A DNA stretch of 17,931 nucleotides from DATLFA01 sp039934635 (GTDB taxonomy: Bacteria > Actinomycetota > Acidimicrobiia > Acidimicrobiales > WLNW01): positions 1 through 17,931 of the forward strand of contig JBDTLT010000101.1 of NCBI GenBank assembly GCA_039934635.1, in the 5' to 3' direction. Below the pieces are notes generated by a model. It was not told the DNA's origin, made no database searches, and worked only from the letters and a program-made list of their open reading frames with translations. A program made the position numbers and the translations under genes. Below are positions 1 to 14,480 of this stretch, piece by piece; the first letter of the stretch is position 1; every line of letters begins with the position of its first letter.

Positions 1-81
1 GCGTAGCGAGCGACGCCAGCACGGCGAGCGTAGCGAGCGACGCCAGCACGGCGAGCGTAGCGAGCGACGCCAGCACGGCGA
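1..81 (+). repeat. 27-bp tandem repeat, three perfect copies, coding
   Basis: Positions 1-27, 28-54 and 55-81 are identical 27-mers, and the array may continue before the window. The unit is a multiple of three, so it adds nine residues (VASDASTAS) per copy to the tail of the upstream PKS. The fourth copy breaks down after 81 (GTGCGGAGTC). This looks like a minisatellite in a flexible Ala/Ser linker between the last folded domain and the C-terminal helix. Confidence 0.95.
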
Positions 82-158
82 GTGCGGAGTCGACCGACGA
101 GCTCGCGGCGCGCCTCGCCGCTCGGCTCGATCGGCTCAGCTCAGGAGATCGGTCATGA
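3..158 (+). CDS. C-terminal end of an upstream type I PKS (partial)
   Basis: The frame beginning at position 3 is open to a TGA at 156-158 and encodes 51 residues. The gene starts before the window. Seen: three copies of a VASDASTAS nonapeptide, then a Glu/Asp/Leu/Arg-rich amphipathic stretch (TDELAARLAARLDRLSS) ending in GDRS. Family knowledge: PKS proteins often end after the last ACP with a low-complexity linker and a short helix of this kind that docks to the next PKS. The TGA overlaps the ATG of the next PKS (ATGA, 155-158), so the two are probably translated together and work consecutively. Inference: this is the tail of the previous assembly-line protein. No catalytic domain is visible in the window, so the PKS identity rests on the tail and the context. 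Confidence 0.75.
   Translation, partial: VASDASTASVASDASTASVASDASTASAESTDELAARLAARLDRLSSGDRS
143..147 (+). promoter_or_regulatory. Ribosome binding site of the first complete PKS
   Basis: AGGAG lies 7 nt before the ATG at 155, inside the last codons of the upstream gene. With the ATGA overlap it fixes the start codon and supports translational coupling. Confidence 0.8.
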
Positions 159-3100
159 GTCCGGCCGACCACGACCACGGCGCGCTCCTCGGCCGCGCGC
201 TCGTGGCGCTCGATGAGATGGAAGCGAAGTTGGACGCGGCCGAGTCGGCGCGTCACGAGCCGATCGCCATCGTCGGGATGGGCCTTCGTTTGCCGGGCTC
301 GGTGAGCGACCCGGAATCGTTCTGGGATCTGCTGATGAGTGGCCGTGACGCGGTCACCGAGGTGCCGCGCGAGCGGTGGGACGTCGACGCGCTGTTCGAT
401 CCAGATCCGGACGCGCGAGGCAAGAGCTATTCGCGTTGGGGCGCGTTCATAGACGACGTCGATCGTTTCGACCCGCAGTTCTTTTCGATTTCGCCGCGCG
501 AAGCGCTGACGATGGACCCCCAGCAACGTCTTTTGCTCGAAGTGGCATGGCACGCACTCGAACACGCGGGCATCGTTGCGGCGAGTCTCGCGGGTACCGC
601 GACCGGTGTGTTCGTCGGTATGACCGGCACGGAATACGCAGACCTCGCCCTGCGGGGCGGCATCATCGACGATGTCGACGCGTACTTCGCATCTGGCGTC
701 GCGCAGAGCGTCGCCGCGGGCCGCCTTGCGTATCTGCTCGATCTCCATGGGCCTGCGGTCGCGATCGACACCGCATGCTCGTCGTCGCTTTTCGCGACGC
801 ACATGGCGTGTCAGGCGTTGCGCAGCGGCGAGTGTGACACTGCACTGTCGGCTGGCGTGAACCTCATGCTCTCGCCGAGCGGCCACATCATGACCTCTCA
901 GGCTCGGATGACCTCGTTCGAGGGCCGGTGCAAAACGTTCGACGCGTCCGCCGACGGATATGTGCGTGGTGAAGGCTGCGCGGTGCTCGTCCTCAAGCGG
1001 CTTCGTGACGCGATCAGCGACGGAAACCGTGTCCTTGCCACGATCCGCGGCACCCACGTCAATCAGGATGGACGAACGAACGGGCTCACCGCGCCGAGCG
1101 CGGCGGCGCAAGAAGCGGTCATCCGCGGCGCGCTTGCTGATGCATCCGTCGATCCGCAAGACGTCGATTTCGTCGAATGTCATGGCACCGGTACCACGCT
1201 CGGAGATCCCATCGAGATTCGCGCGCTGCAGGCGGTGTTCGGAAAGGGCCGCCCTGCCAACCGGCCGCTGGCGGTGCAATCGGTCAAGACCAACATCGGG
1301 CATCTCGAACCGGCGGCCGGCATCGCCGGGCTTTGCAAGCTCGTTCTCGCGTTGCAACACGGTGAGCTGCCGGCACACTTGCATCTCACCGAACCGAATC
1401 CGTACATCCCGTGGCGCGACATCGCTGTCGAAGCGGTGCGCGGTCCGCAGGTGTGGCCTACCGCTGCAGGCGCACGACGAATCGGCGGCATCAGTTCGTT
1501 CGGGTTCAGCGGCACCAACGTGCACATGATCGTGGAACAGGCACCCGAGCGCACACCGGTCGACATGGCCGACGATTCCGCAGAGCCCGAACCAGTGGTG
1601 TACACCGTGTCGGCGCGTTCACCCGACGCGCTCGTGCAACTAGCCAACGCGCACGCAACGCGCCTCGACGAGTTCTCGGCCGATCGGTCCGGCGCCTCGT
1701 TCCGCGACGCCGCGTTCACTGCGAACACGGGCCGGGCGCACTTCGAGGAACGAGTTGCGGTCATCGCGTCAGATGCCGGGCACGCGGCGCGTTCGTTGCG
1801 GGCCGCGGCGAACGGCGAAACGACGACCGATGCCATACGCGGGCGCGTGGGTGTGCCCGACCCAGATGTCGTCATGCTCTTCACCGGACAGGGCAGCCAA
1901 GCCGGCGGCATGGGCGCGCGGCTGTATCGAACCCGGCCGGCGTTTCGTAAGTCATTGGATGAGTCAGCTGCGGTGCTCCGTCGTATCGCCGGATTCGATT
2001 TGCTCGATGTCATGGCGAACGGAGCGGGACCGCACGGCTCGATCCACGACACGCGCTACGCTCAGCCGGCGCTGTTCGCCTACGAGGTGGCCATGGCGCG
2101 GCTGTGGCAGAGTTGGGGCGTCGAACCGGTCGCGGTGATCGGGCACAGCATCGGCGAGTTGGCCGCGGCGCACATCGCCGGTGTGATGGCGCTCGACGAT
2201 GCGTTGCTCATTGTCGACGCGCGGGCTCGACTCATGCAGAGCCTGCCGCGCGACGGCGGGATGGCGGCGGTCTTTGCCGACGCCGATACGGCGCTCGTAG
2301 CGATCGCCTCCGCTGGAGGCCCGCTCTCCGTGGCCGCGTTCAACGGCCCGCGAAACACGGTCATCTCCGGTCGGACCGATGCGCTCGATCGAGCAGTTGC
2401 GGCGCTCGAAGCGTCAGGGGTTCGAGTTGTGCGGCTCGAAGTCTCACACGCGTTCCACTCGGCGCTCATGGAGCCGATGCTCGACGATTTCGAGCGGGTG
2501 GTCGCCTCGGTGAATCTCGCTCTGCCCGAGATCGACTTGATCAGCAACCTGTCGGGCGCACTGGCGGCCGATGATCGACTGACCACGACGCAATACTGGC
2601 GTGATCACATACGCGAACCCGTGCGGTTCGCGGCATCCGTCGACGCCGCGGTCGCGGCCGGCCATCGGATCTTTCTCGAAGTTGGCCCGGGCTCGGCACT
2701 CACCGCCATGGGCCGCGCCGGCGACGTGCCGCCCGACGCGCGGTTCATTGCGTCGTGTCGCCGCGTCGACGACGAATTGATCGATCTCCCGCGCGCGGTT
2801 GCCGCGATGTACGCGGCCGGGGCGCGCATCGACTGGGCCGCATACGAAGGCCAACGCCGACACATCGTGACACTGCCCGGGTATCCGCACGCCCGCGAGC
2901 GGTTCTGGCATCCGGCGGTCGATGCCGGCGGAAACGGCGCATCTATCAGCCGTGGACGTGTCGCTACGACACTGCTCGGCCAGGAAATGCGCTCGCCGCG
3001 CTTGTCCGGCCGGGTGTTCGAGACGGAGCTGTCGGGTCGGTCACCGCAGTGGCTGGCCCACCATGTGATCTACGACCGGCCGGTCGTACCCGCAACGGCC

Positions 3101-6100
3101 TTGCTCGAGCTGATGCGACGGGCCGGCGTCGTCACTTCGGGCGCCGCGTGTGCAATCGTCGATGTGCAGATCGAAGCGCCGCTCGTTCTCGGCGACGAAG
3201 CAGCCGCCGTGGTGCAGACCATCGTCGATGATGCGGGTGCCGTCGAGGTCTTCTCGACGGCGGGCGGCGAATGGACGCGCCACACCCGCGGGCAGATCTC
3301 GATCGACCAACACGACGACCTTGCTCCTCGGGTCGATGTGGATCACCGAGAAACCGATCATGAGGACCCTCGTTGGTCGTCGGTCGATGTGGCGGCGTAC
3401 TACGACGCACTCGAACGCGGGGGTGTCGCGTACGGCGCGATGTTCCGCGGCCTGCAGCGGGTCAATCGGCGCGATGGTGCGGTGGTTGCCGCACTCGTCC
3501 CGTGCGAACCCGACGAGCTCGGCGCGATGCATCCCGCGCTGGCGGACGCCTGCCTGCAAGCGCTGGGTTTGGCCATGACGGGCGCGGATGCCCTCGACGC
3601 CGCCGAATCGGATATCTATCTCCCGGTCGGGGTCGAAGAGTGGCGCGTGCTGGGAGCGCCTTTCGGGCGCGGTGACTTGACGGCACGCGGCACGCTGCGC
3701 GAACCGACCGGCGGCGCGGCCTCGGGCGTGGTCATCGGCGACCTCGAGGTCGTGGACGACTCGGACGTAGTCGTCGCGTCATTCCGTGGGGTGCGCTTCC
3801 GGCGCGTCACGCGCAACTCGTTGGCGTCGTCGCGAGGGGACAATCACGACTGGTATTACGCGACGCGGTGGCAGCCCGTTTCGCTGACGGTCGGGCCCGA
3901 CGGTGGGGCGGTCGAGGGGGTCTGGCTCATCGTGGGCGATGCCGGAGCGGCGAACGCGCTGGCGGGCGAGCTGCGCGGCGACGCCGCCACGGTGACTGTC
4001 GTGACGAACGCGGACGATGGCTTGTCCCTCGACGCTTCAGTCGAGCCGCCGACCGGCGTCGTGGTGATCCTCCCACTCGGTGGCCAGACGCCGGCCGAGG
4101 AGGGAGCGTTCGTCGCCGCGATGGCTTCGCAGGTGGCCAAGCTCTCGCCCGCGCCGTCGCTCACCATCGTCACTACGAGCGCGATGGCGGTTGTGCCCGG
4201 CGACCGCGGGCTCGGCTACGCGCAGGCGGTCGGTTGGGGCGTGGGGCGCGTCGCTTCGGCCGAGCACCCTGATGCCTTCTACCGTCTGCTCGACGTGCCG
4301 ACCGTCGATTCGATGCCGACAGTACGAGCCGAGCTGGCCGCCGACGACCGTCGCGAGCCGCACGTCGCGTGGCGCGAAGGCGTGCGCTACGCGCCGCGCC
4401 TCGCTCGCTGCTCGGAGCTCGACTTGTTGCACCGACCCGCCGGACCGTACGCCTTGCAGATCGTCGAGCATGGCCGGCTCGACGGTTTGCGTCTGGTCGA
4501 ACAACCGTCACTATCTCCGGGGCCCGACGAAGTGCTCATCGACGTCCGAGCAACGGGCCTGAACTTCCGCGATGTGCTCTCGGTTCTCGATCGCTATGAA
4601 GGGGAAGGATCCACCGTCGGCAGCGAGTGCTCGGGCGTCGTCGTTGCGGTCGGGACGGCGGTCGATCGCGTGCGTCCCGGCGATCGGGTCATGGCGGTCA
4701 CGGCGTCATCCTTTGCTACGACTTGCGTCGCCGTGCAGGAAGCGGTCACTCGGATGCCGGCGTCGTTGACCGACGCCGAAGCGGCCACGATTCCCATCGC
4801 ATTCCTGACGGCCCACTACTCACTCCAAGAGCTCGGCCGCATGCAGGCCGGCGAACGTGTCCTCATTCATGCCGCCGCGGGCGGCGTCGGTATGGCTGCG
4901 ATCCAGCTCGCCCGCCGGGCCGGTGCGGAGATCTACGCAACCGCAGGATCGGAGACCAAGCGCGCCGCGCTTCGTGGGTTGGGCGTGCGCCATGTCTACG
5001 ACTCGCGGCGGCTCGACTTCGCGGACGAGATCCTGCGCGACACCGATGGCCACGGCGTCGATCTGGTGTTGAACTCGCTCTCGGGTGAGTCGATAGAACG
5101 CAGCGTCGCGGTGCTTGCTTCGGGCGGGCGATTCGTCGAGATCGGGATCGCCGGTACGTGGTCGAGAGAGCAATTCCGCATTGCCCGACCAGACGCCGAA
5201 TATCACGTCGTGTATCTCGGCCAGACCTGCATCGATCAGCCGCATCTCATCGCGAAGATGCTCGATGAGCTGGCCGAGGAATTCGAGCGCGGCGACCTGG
5301 TCCCGCTCCCACTCATCGCGTTCGACATCCGCCACGCGGTCGAGGCGTTCCGGTACATGGCGCAAGCGCGCCAGATCGGAAAGGTGGTCGTCACCGCGTC
5401 GCCTGGGTGGAACGTCGAGGAAGCCGGTGGCGCGTGGATCGTCAGCGGGGGCCTCGGCGGCTTGGGCCTGGCGGTCGCGGCGGAGCTCGCGGCTGCTGGT
5501 GCCGCCCGCCTCGTCCTGTGCTCGCGGCGCTTGCCGGTCGAAGGCAATCTCCCCGAAGTCGACCGCCTACGCGAGGTTTGTCCCGATGTGCAGGTGGTGA
5601 CGCTCGACGTCGCCGACGCCGAAGCGGTGGCCGCGATCGCGGCGAGTGCCACGGCCGATGGCACCGCGCTTCGCGGGGTCATCCACGCGGCAGGTGTGCT
5701 CGACGACGGGCTCGTCGCGGATCTGACCGTCGAGAGGTTCGACGCGGTGATGCACGCAAAGATCGGCGGCGCGACCGCGTTGGCATCGATCGTCGACTGC
5801 TATCACGCCGACCATTTCATCCTGTTCTCCGCCGGCGCAGCGCTTCTCGGCGCGGCGGGGCAAGCGAACTACGTCGCCGCGAACACGTGGCTCGACTCGT
5901 TTGCGTCCGCGCGTCGCGCCGCGGGGTTGCCGGCACAGGCCATCGCATGGGGTCCCTGGTCCGGGGTCGGCATGGCGGCCGGCATGCACGGTGCGCTTCG
6001 GCGGTGGGAATCGCAAGGCATCGTGGCGCTCGACCCGCGCGAAGGTCGTGCCGCCACGCGGGCCGTGGTCGACACGGGTCTCGCCAACGCAGCGGTGCTG

Positions 6101-6658
6101 AACCTGCGCTGGCCCACCCTCGTCCACCACTTCTCGAAGCACGGCCTGCCACCGGTGATGAGTGATCTGGCGCGATCCGAGCAGCGCAGAACGGTGGCCC
6201 AGCACGAACCGGGCCCGTCGGGTGACCTGATCGCCGAGTTGCAGGCACTCGAGCCGAGCCAGCGCCGGGCCCACCTCGGCGAACAGCTCCGGAACCAGGT
6301 CCTACGGGTGCTCGGACTGAATGCGCATCATCCCGTAGGCCAACATCAGGGTCTGAGTGATCTCGGTATGGATTCCTTGATGGCCGTCGAGTTGAGTAAT
6401 CGCTTGGCCGTCATCGTCGACCGGTCCCTGCCGTCCACCCTCGCGTTCGAACACCCCACCCTCGACCTGTTGACAGCCCACCTCGAAGATCTACTTGCCG
6501 ATCGGGTCGTGTTCGCGCGCGACGATGGCGCACGCGATGCCACTGAGGGCGCGCTCGACGAAGCGCTCCAGCAACACCGGATCGAGCAATTGCAGGCCAT
6601 CACCGACGATGAGGCGGAGCTGGCGCTGATCGAGGAGTTGAACCGAAGCGGGTACTGA
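155..6658 (+). CDS. Type I PKS module KS-AT-DH-ER-KR-ACP (fully reducing)
   Basis: 2167 residues, one complete extension module that adds and fully reduces a two-carbon unit. Domains in order: N-terminal docking helix (about 8-34); KS 35-463 with Cys208 in DTACSSS, His343 in HGTGT and His383 in NIGH; AT 572-870 with GQGSQ, Ser665 in GHSIGE and HAFH at 765-768, the motif typical of malonyl-CoA selection; DH 937-1220 with His970, YGxxF at 1093-1097 and Asp1131 in HPALAD; KR structural half about 1230-1430; ER about 1437-1747 with LNFRDV and the NADPH loop AAAGGVG; KR about 1757-1935 with GGLGGLG, Lys1869, Ser1892, Tyr1906, Asn1910 and an LDD motif (1849-1851), which marks B-type KRs; ACP about 2035-2115 with Ser2074 in GMDSL. 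The last 30 residues (DDEAELALIEEL) look like a C-terminal docking helix. There is no methyltransferase or thioesterase. Odd: in the DH HxxxGxxxxP motif the Gly is Asp974 and the residue after the Pro is Ala. The start is set by the ATGA overlap and AGGAG. It is probably co-transcribed with the upstream PKS. Confidence 0.96.
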   Translation: MSPADHDHGALLGRALVALDEMEAKLDAAESARHEPIAIVGMGLRLPGSVSDPESFWDLLMSGRDAVTEVPRERWDVDALFDPDPDARGKSYSRWGAFIDDVDRFDPQFFSISPREALTMDPQQRLLLEVAWHALEHAGIVAASLAGTATGVFVGMTGTEYADLALRGGIIDDVDAYFASGVAQSVAAGRLAYLLDLHGPAVAIDTACSSSLFATHMACQALRSGECDTALSAGVNLMLSPSGHIMTSQARMTSFEGRCKTFDASADGYVRGEGCAVLVLKRLRDAISDGNRVLATIRGTHVNQDGRTNGLTAPSAAAQEAVIRGALADASVDPQDVDFVECHGTGTTLGDPIEIRALQAVFGKGRPANRPLAVQSVKTNIGHLEPAAGIAGLCKLVLALQHGELPAHLHLTEPNPYIPWRDIAVEAVRGPQVWPTAAGARRIGGISSFGFSGTNVHMIVEQAPERTPVDMADDSAEPEPVVYTVSARSPDALVQLANAHATRLDEFSADRSGASFRDAAFTANTGRAHFEERVAVIASDAGHAARSLRAAANGETTTDAIRGRVGVPDPDVVMLFTGQGSQAGGMGARLYRTRPAFRKSLDESAAVLRRIAGFDLLDVMANGAGPHGSIHDTRYAQPALFAYEVAMARLWQSWGVEPVAVIGHSIGELAAAHIAGVMALDDALLIVDARARLMQSLPRDGGMAAVFADADTALVAIASAGGPLSVAAFNGPRNTVISGRTDALDRAVAALEASGVRVVRLEVSHAFHSALMEPMLDDFERVVASVNLALPEIDLISNLSGALAADDRLTTTQYWRDHIREPVRFAASVDAAVAAGHRIFLEVGPGSALTAMGRAGDVPPDARFIASCRRVDDELIDLPRAVAAMYAAGARIDWAAYEGQRRHIVTLPGYPHARERFWHPAVDAGGNGASISRGRVATTLLGQEMRSPRLSGRVFETELSGRSPQWLAHHVIYDRPVVPATALLELMRRAGVVTSGAACAIVDVQIEAPLVLGDEAAAVVQTIVDDAGAVEVFSTAGGEWTRHTRGQISIDQHDDLAPRVDVDHRETDHEDPRWSSVDVAAYYDALERGGVAYGAMFRGLQRVNRRDGAVVAALVPCEPDELGAMHPALADACLQALGLAMTGADALDAAESDIYLPVGVEEWRVLGAPFGRGDLTARGTLREPTGGAASGVVIGDLEVVDDSDVVVASFRGVRFRRVTRNSLASSRGDNHDWYYATRWQPVSLTVGPDGGAVEGVWLIVGDAGAANALAGELRGDAATVTVVTNADDGLSLDASVEPPTGVVVILPLGGQTPAEEGAFVAAMASQVAKLSPAPSLTIVTTSAMAVVPGDRGLGYAQAVGWGVGRVASAEHPDAFYRLLDVPTVDSMPTVRAELAADDRREPHVAWREGVRYAPRLARCSELDLLHRPAGPYALQIVEHGRLDGLRLVEQPSLSPGPDEVLIDVRATGLNFRDVLSVLDRYEGEGSTVGSECSGVVVAVGTAVDRVRPGDRVMAVTASSFATTCVAVQEAVTRMPASLTDAEAATIPIAFLTAHYSLQELGRMQAGERVLIHAAAGGVGMAAIQLARRAGAEIYATAGSETKRAALRGLGVRHVYDSRRLDFADEILRDTDGHGVDLVLNSLSGESIERSVAVLASGGRFVEIGIAGTWSREQFRIARPDAEYHVVYLGQTCIDQPHLIAKMLDELAEEFERGDLVPLPLIAFDIRHAVEAFRYMAQARQIGKVVVTASPGWNVEEAGGAWIVSGGLGGLGLAVAAELAAAGAARLVLCSRRLPVEGNLPEVDRLREVCPDVQVVTLDVADAEAVAAIAASATADGTALRGVIHAAGVLDDGLVADLTVERFDAVMHAKIGGATALASIVDCYHADHFILFSAGAALLGAAGQANYVAANTWLDSFASARRAAGLPAQAIAWGPWSGVGMAAGMHGALRRWESQGIVALDPREGRAATRAVVDTGLANAAVLNLRWPTLVHHFSKHGLPPVMSDLARSEQRRTVAQHEPGPSGDLIAELQALEPSQRRAHLGEQLRNQVLRVLGLNAHHPVGQHQGLSDLGMDSLMAVELSNRLAVIVDRSLPSTLAFEHPTLDLLTAHLEDLLADRVVFARDDGARDATEGALDEALQQHRIEQLQAITDDEAELALIEELNRSGY

Positions 6659-6670
6659 GACGCGGCCTGG

Positions 6671-6707
6671 GTTCACACGACCTTGTTCACACGACCTTGT
6701 TCACACG
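6671..6707. repeat. 14-bp tandem repeat at the convergent gene junction
   Basis: GTTCACACGACCTT occurs at 6671-6684 and 6685-6698, followed by a 9-nt partial copy at 6699-6707. It fills most of the 42-bp gap between the convergent PKS and thioesterase genes. The third copy contains the thioesterase stop (TCA at 6701-6703 on the plus strand), so each unit carries a stop in that orientation. No hairpin followed by a T-run is seen here. Confidence 0.93.
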
Positions 6708-7441
6708 TGCTGGGCGATGTCGGCCGTCAGCGCGTCGCGGGCCGCGTCGAGGTAGAAGTGGCCGCCTTCGAACACCCTGATCGACACCTCGTGCACGGCC
6801 ACGCGCTGCCAGCCCCCGAGCTGTGATGGCCGTGGGTTGCGGTCGCGGGCACCGCCGTAGACGCGTACGGGGCAGCGCACCTGGCGAGCGGTCAACGGTG
6901 CGTAGTTTTCGTGCGCCTTGATGTCGGCGCGCAGCGATGGCAGGAGTAGCGCGAGCAACTCCGGCTCGTTGCGAACGAGATCCGGGACGCCACCGTAGGA
7001 CCGTTGTATCGCGTCGAGGAACTCGTCGTCGGCGAGCGCGTGCACCTTGTCGCCGTGGTGGAGCTCGTCAGGCGGGCGCCGACCCGAGACGAACAGGCGA
7101 GTAGGGATGAGGCCACCACTCTCCTCCAACGCGATTGTGACCTCGAAGGCCACCAGCGCGCCCAGGCTGTGGCCGAACAGCGCGAACGGCAGTGGCTCCG
7201 CGCGGTGCAACTCGGCGATCGATGCCAACACCGCGTCGACGATCTCGGCGATCGAGTCGGCCGGGAGCTCCGCATTGGTTGGATCGCGGCCCGGCGGGCG
7301 AACGGCGACGACGTCGACGTCGGCGGGCAGCGAGCGCGGCCACATCCGATACGTCGAAGGCCCACCGCCGGCGAACGGAAGGCAATACAGGCGGCGCGAC
7401 TTCGAATCGACGGACCCGAACCGGATGAGCCCGCGCGGCAT
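6701..7441 (-). CDS. Stand-alone (type II-like) thioesterase, alpha/beta hydrolase
   Basis: 246 residues, the usual size of type II thioesterases of PKS/NRPS clusters (GrsT/RifR-like). These hydrolyse acyl groups from carrier proteins, either to clear stalled chains or to release the product. Seen: the N-terminal LYCLPFAGGG oxyanion region (18-27), RPPGRD (48-53), the nucleophile Ser92 in GHSLGAL, Asp200 in GGARD and His228 in GGHFYL, giving a complete Ser-Asp-His triad. There is no signal peptide, so it is cytosolic. It starts 26 bp after the stop of the minus-strand PKS, on the same strand, so it is very likely in one operon. Only a weak GGGT-type purine stretch precedes the ATG, so translation may depend on coupling. 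Because the neighbouring PKS has no integrated TE, this enzyme could be the actual releasing enzyme. By sequence alone an editing role is equally possible. Confidence 0.93.
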   Translation of the reverse strand: MPRGLIRFGSVDSKSRRLYCLPFAGGGPSTYRMWPRSLPADVDVVAVRPPGRDPTNAELPADSIAEIVDAVLASIAELHRAEPLPFALFGHSLGALVAFEVTIALEESGGLIPTRLFVSGRRPPDELHHGDKVHALADDEFLDAIQRSYGGVPDLVRNEPELLALLLPSLRADIKAHENYAPLTARQVRCPVRVYGGARDRNPRPSQLGGWQRVAVHEVSIRVFEGGHFYLDAARDALTADIAQHV

Positions 7442-7467
7442 CCGACCCGTTGGACCGGCCGGCGACG

Positions 7468-13494
<6,027 letters not shown>

Positions 13495-13502
13495 CAGGCG
13501 GT

Positions 13503-13509
13503 CCACCTC
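13503..13509 (-). promoter_or_regulatory. Ribosome binding site deciding the start of the minus-strand PKS
   Basis: Read on the minus strand, GAGGTGG stands 8 nt before ATG 13494. The frame stays open up to 13803, but the longer version would overlap the permease gene and adds residues that do not look like PKS sequence. An in-frame GTG at 13506 lies inside this Shine-Dalgarno sequence and is less likely to be the start. Confidence 0.75.
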
Positions 13510-13649
13510 GGGCGCCCGCTCGACAAGTCGACAGGTGGTCGGTAGCCATCGATTGGTGCGCCCACGTCCTCCCGCCGATCCGAGCGTGGGGGAAACCCGA
13601 CGTGTCCCCTGAAGTGGATCAAGGGTATCGGCGCCCTCAGAAATCGGCG

Positions 13650-13666
13650 AGGGGCCATTTGCCCCT
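13650..13666 (-). terminator. Small hairpin between permease and PKS genes
   Basis: AGGGGC (13650-13655) and GCCCCT (13661-13666) form a perfect 6-bp stem with a 5-nt loop, beginning 8 nt after the permease stop in the direction of minus-strand transcription. The sequence that follows on the minus strand has only a short ATTT, so a classical terminator is not clear. It could be a weak terminator, an attenuator or an RNA-stabilising stem that sets the PKS/transporter ratio. The remainder of the 179-bp gap shows no gene. Confidence 0.35.
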
Positions 13667-13673
13667 GTTTCGG

Positions 13674-14480
13674 TCAGAAGTTCGACAGCGTTCCGGTGCG
13701 GCGGGCGGCGGTTAGCGAGCGTGAGAACAGCGCCACCGACAATGGCAACAGCGCGATGTCGAACACGACCAGCACGACGATGTCGGGCGCGATGCGGCGC
13801 CACCCGCTGTCGGTGAGCAGGGCTTCGCGCAATCCGTGGATTCCGTAGTAGGCGGGGAACACCCGTGCCAGAACGCGCAGCACCAAAGGGAAGGTCGACA
13901 CGGGGAACACCGCGCCACTGAGAATGGAGGTGAGCGCGGTGATCGGGCCGGTGAGCGGGTCGCCCCGCTTGGTCAGCACGACGAGCGCGGCACCCATCAC
14001 GCCGAACGCGCAGAACGAGGCGAGCGTGAGGGCCAGGAGCGGGACCGTGTAGAGCAGCCCGATCGGGCGGACGCCGTCGCCGAACGCGACGATCCCGACG
14101 CTGTAGAGCACGAGGTCGATTGCCGTCAGCGCGAGCGGGAAGACGAATGAGCCGGCAAGCAGGACGGCGACCCGCGTCGGGGTGGCCATGAGTACCTCCA
14201 AGGTGCCCTGTGTCTGCTCGCGCACGATGTTCGAGTTGAACGTACTGATCCCGAGTCGAGCCACGGTCATGACCGCCAGGCCGACCAGCGCGAACTCGAA
14301 GTAGCCACCGTCGTAGCGCGCCAGTTGTGGTGAGTCCACGATCAGCTTGCTCAGCTGGTAGACGACCGCCCCCGTGATCGCGACCTCGATCAGACGGTTG
14401 ACGTAACGCAGCCGGTACGAGCCTTCGATGTGGAGGTCGCGCCGCGCGATGGCGGAGATACGGGCGAGATCACGAACCAT
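13674..14480 (-). CDS. ABC-2 type exporter, permease subunit
   Basis: 268 residues. Integral membrane partner of the ATPase encoded just upstream, probably exporting the polyketide or another cell-surface or secreted compound. Seen: about six hydrophobic segments (roughly 28-48, 62-80, 104-133, 140-170, 178-202, 232-253), the cytosolic EQTQGTLE motif (88-95) characteristic of ABC-2 permeases, and a re-entrant-like LSGAVFPVSTFP (187-198). There is no cleavable signal peptide. The ATG overlaps the end of the ATPase gene by 11 bp (14470-14480), so the two subunits are translationally coupled. The PKS lies 179 bp downstream on the same strand, consistent with an export function for the pathway. 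Substrate specificity cannot be read from the sequence. Confidence 0.92.
   Translation of the reverse strand: MVRDLARISAIARRDLHIEGSYRLRYVNRLIEVAITGAVVYQLSKLIVDSPQLARYDGGYFEFALVGLAVMTVARLGISTFNSNIVREQTQGTLEVLMATPTRVAVLLAGSFVFPLALTAIDLVLYSVGIVAFGDGVRPIGLLYTVPLLALTLASFCAFGVMGAALVVLTKRGDPLTGPITALTSILSGAVFPVSTFPLVLRVLARVFPAYYGIHGLREALLTDSGWRRIAPDIVVLVVFDIALLPLSVALFSRSLTAARRTGTLSNF

Noticed and set aside
1..81. CRISPR-like array
   Set aside because: The three 27-bp units are directly contiguous with no spacers and encode an in-frame peptide repeat, so this is a minisatellite.
3062..3090. First PKS DH considered inactive because of HxxxD
   Set aside because: The catalytic His970 and Asp1131 and the YGxxF motif are present and a complete ER follows, so activity is more likely than not. 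It is kept only as a minor variant.
13495..13803. Longer N-terminus for the minus-strand PKS (start at 13803)
   Set aside because: It would overlap the permease gene, adds non-PKS sequence, and ignores the GAGGTGG site before ATG 13494.
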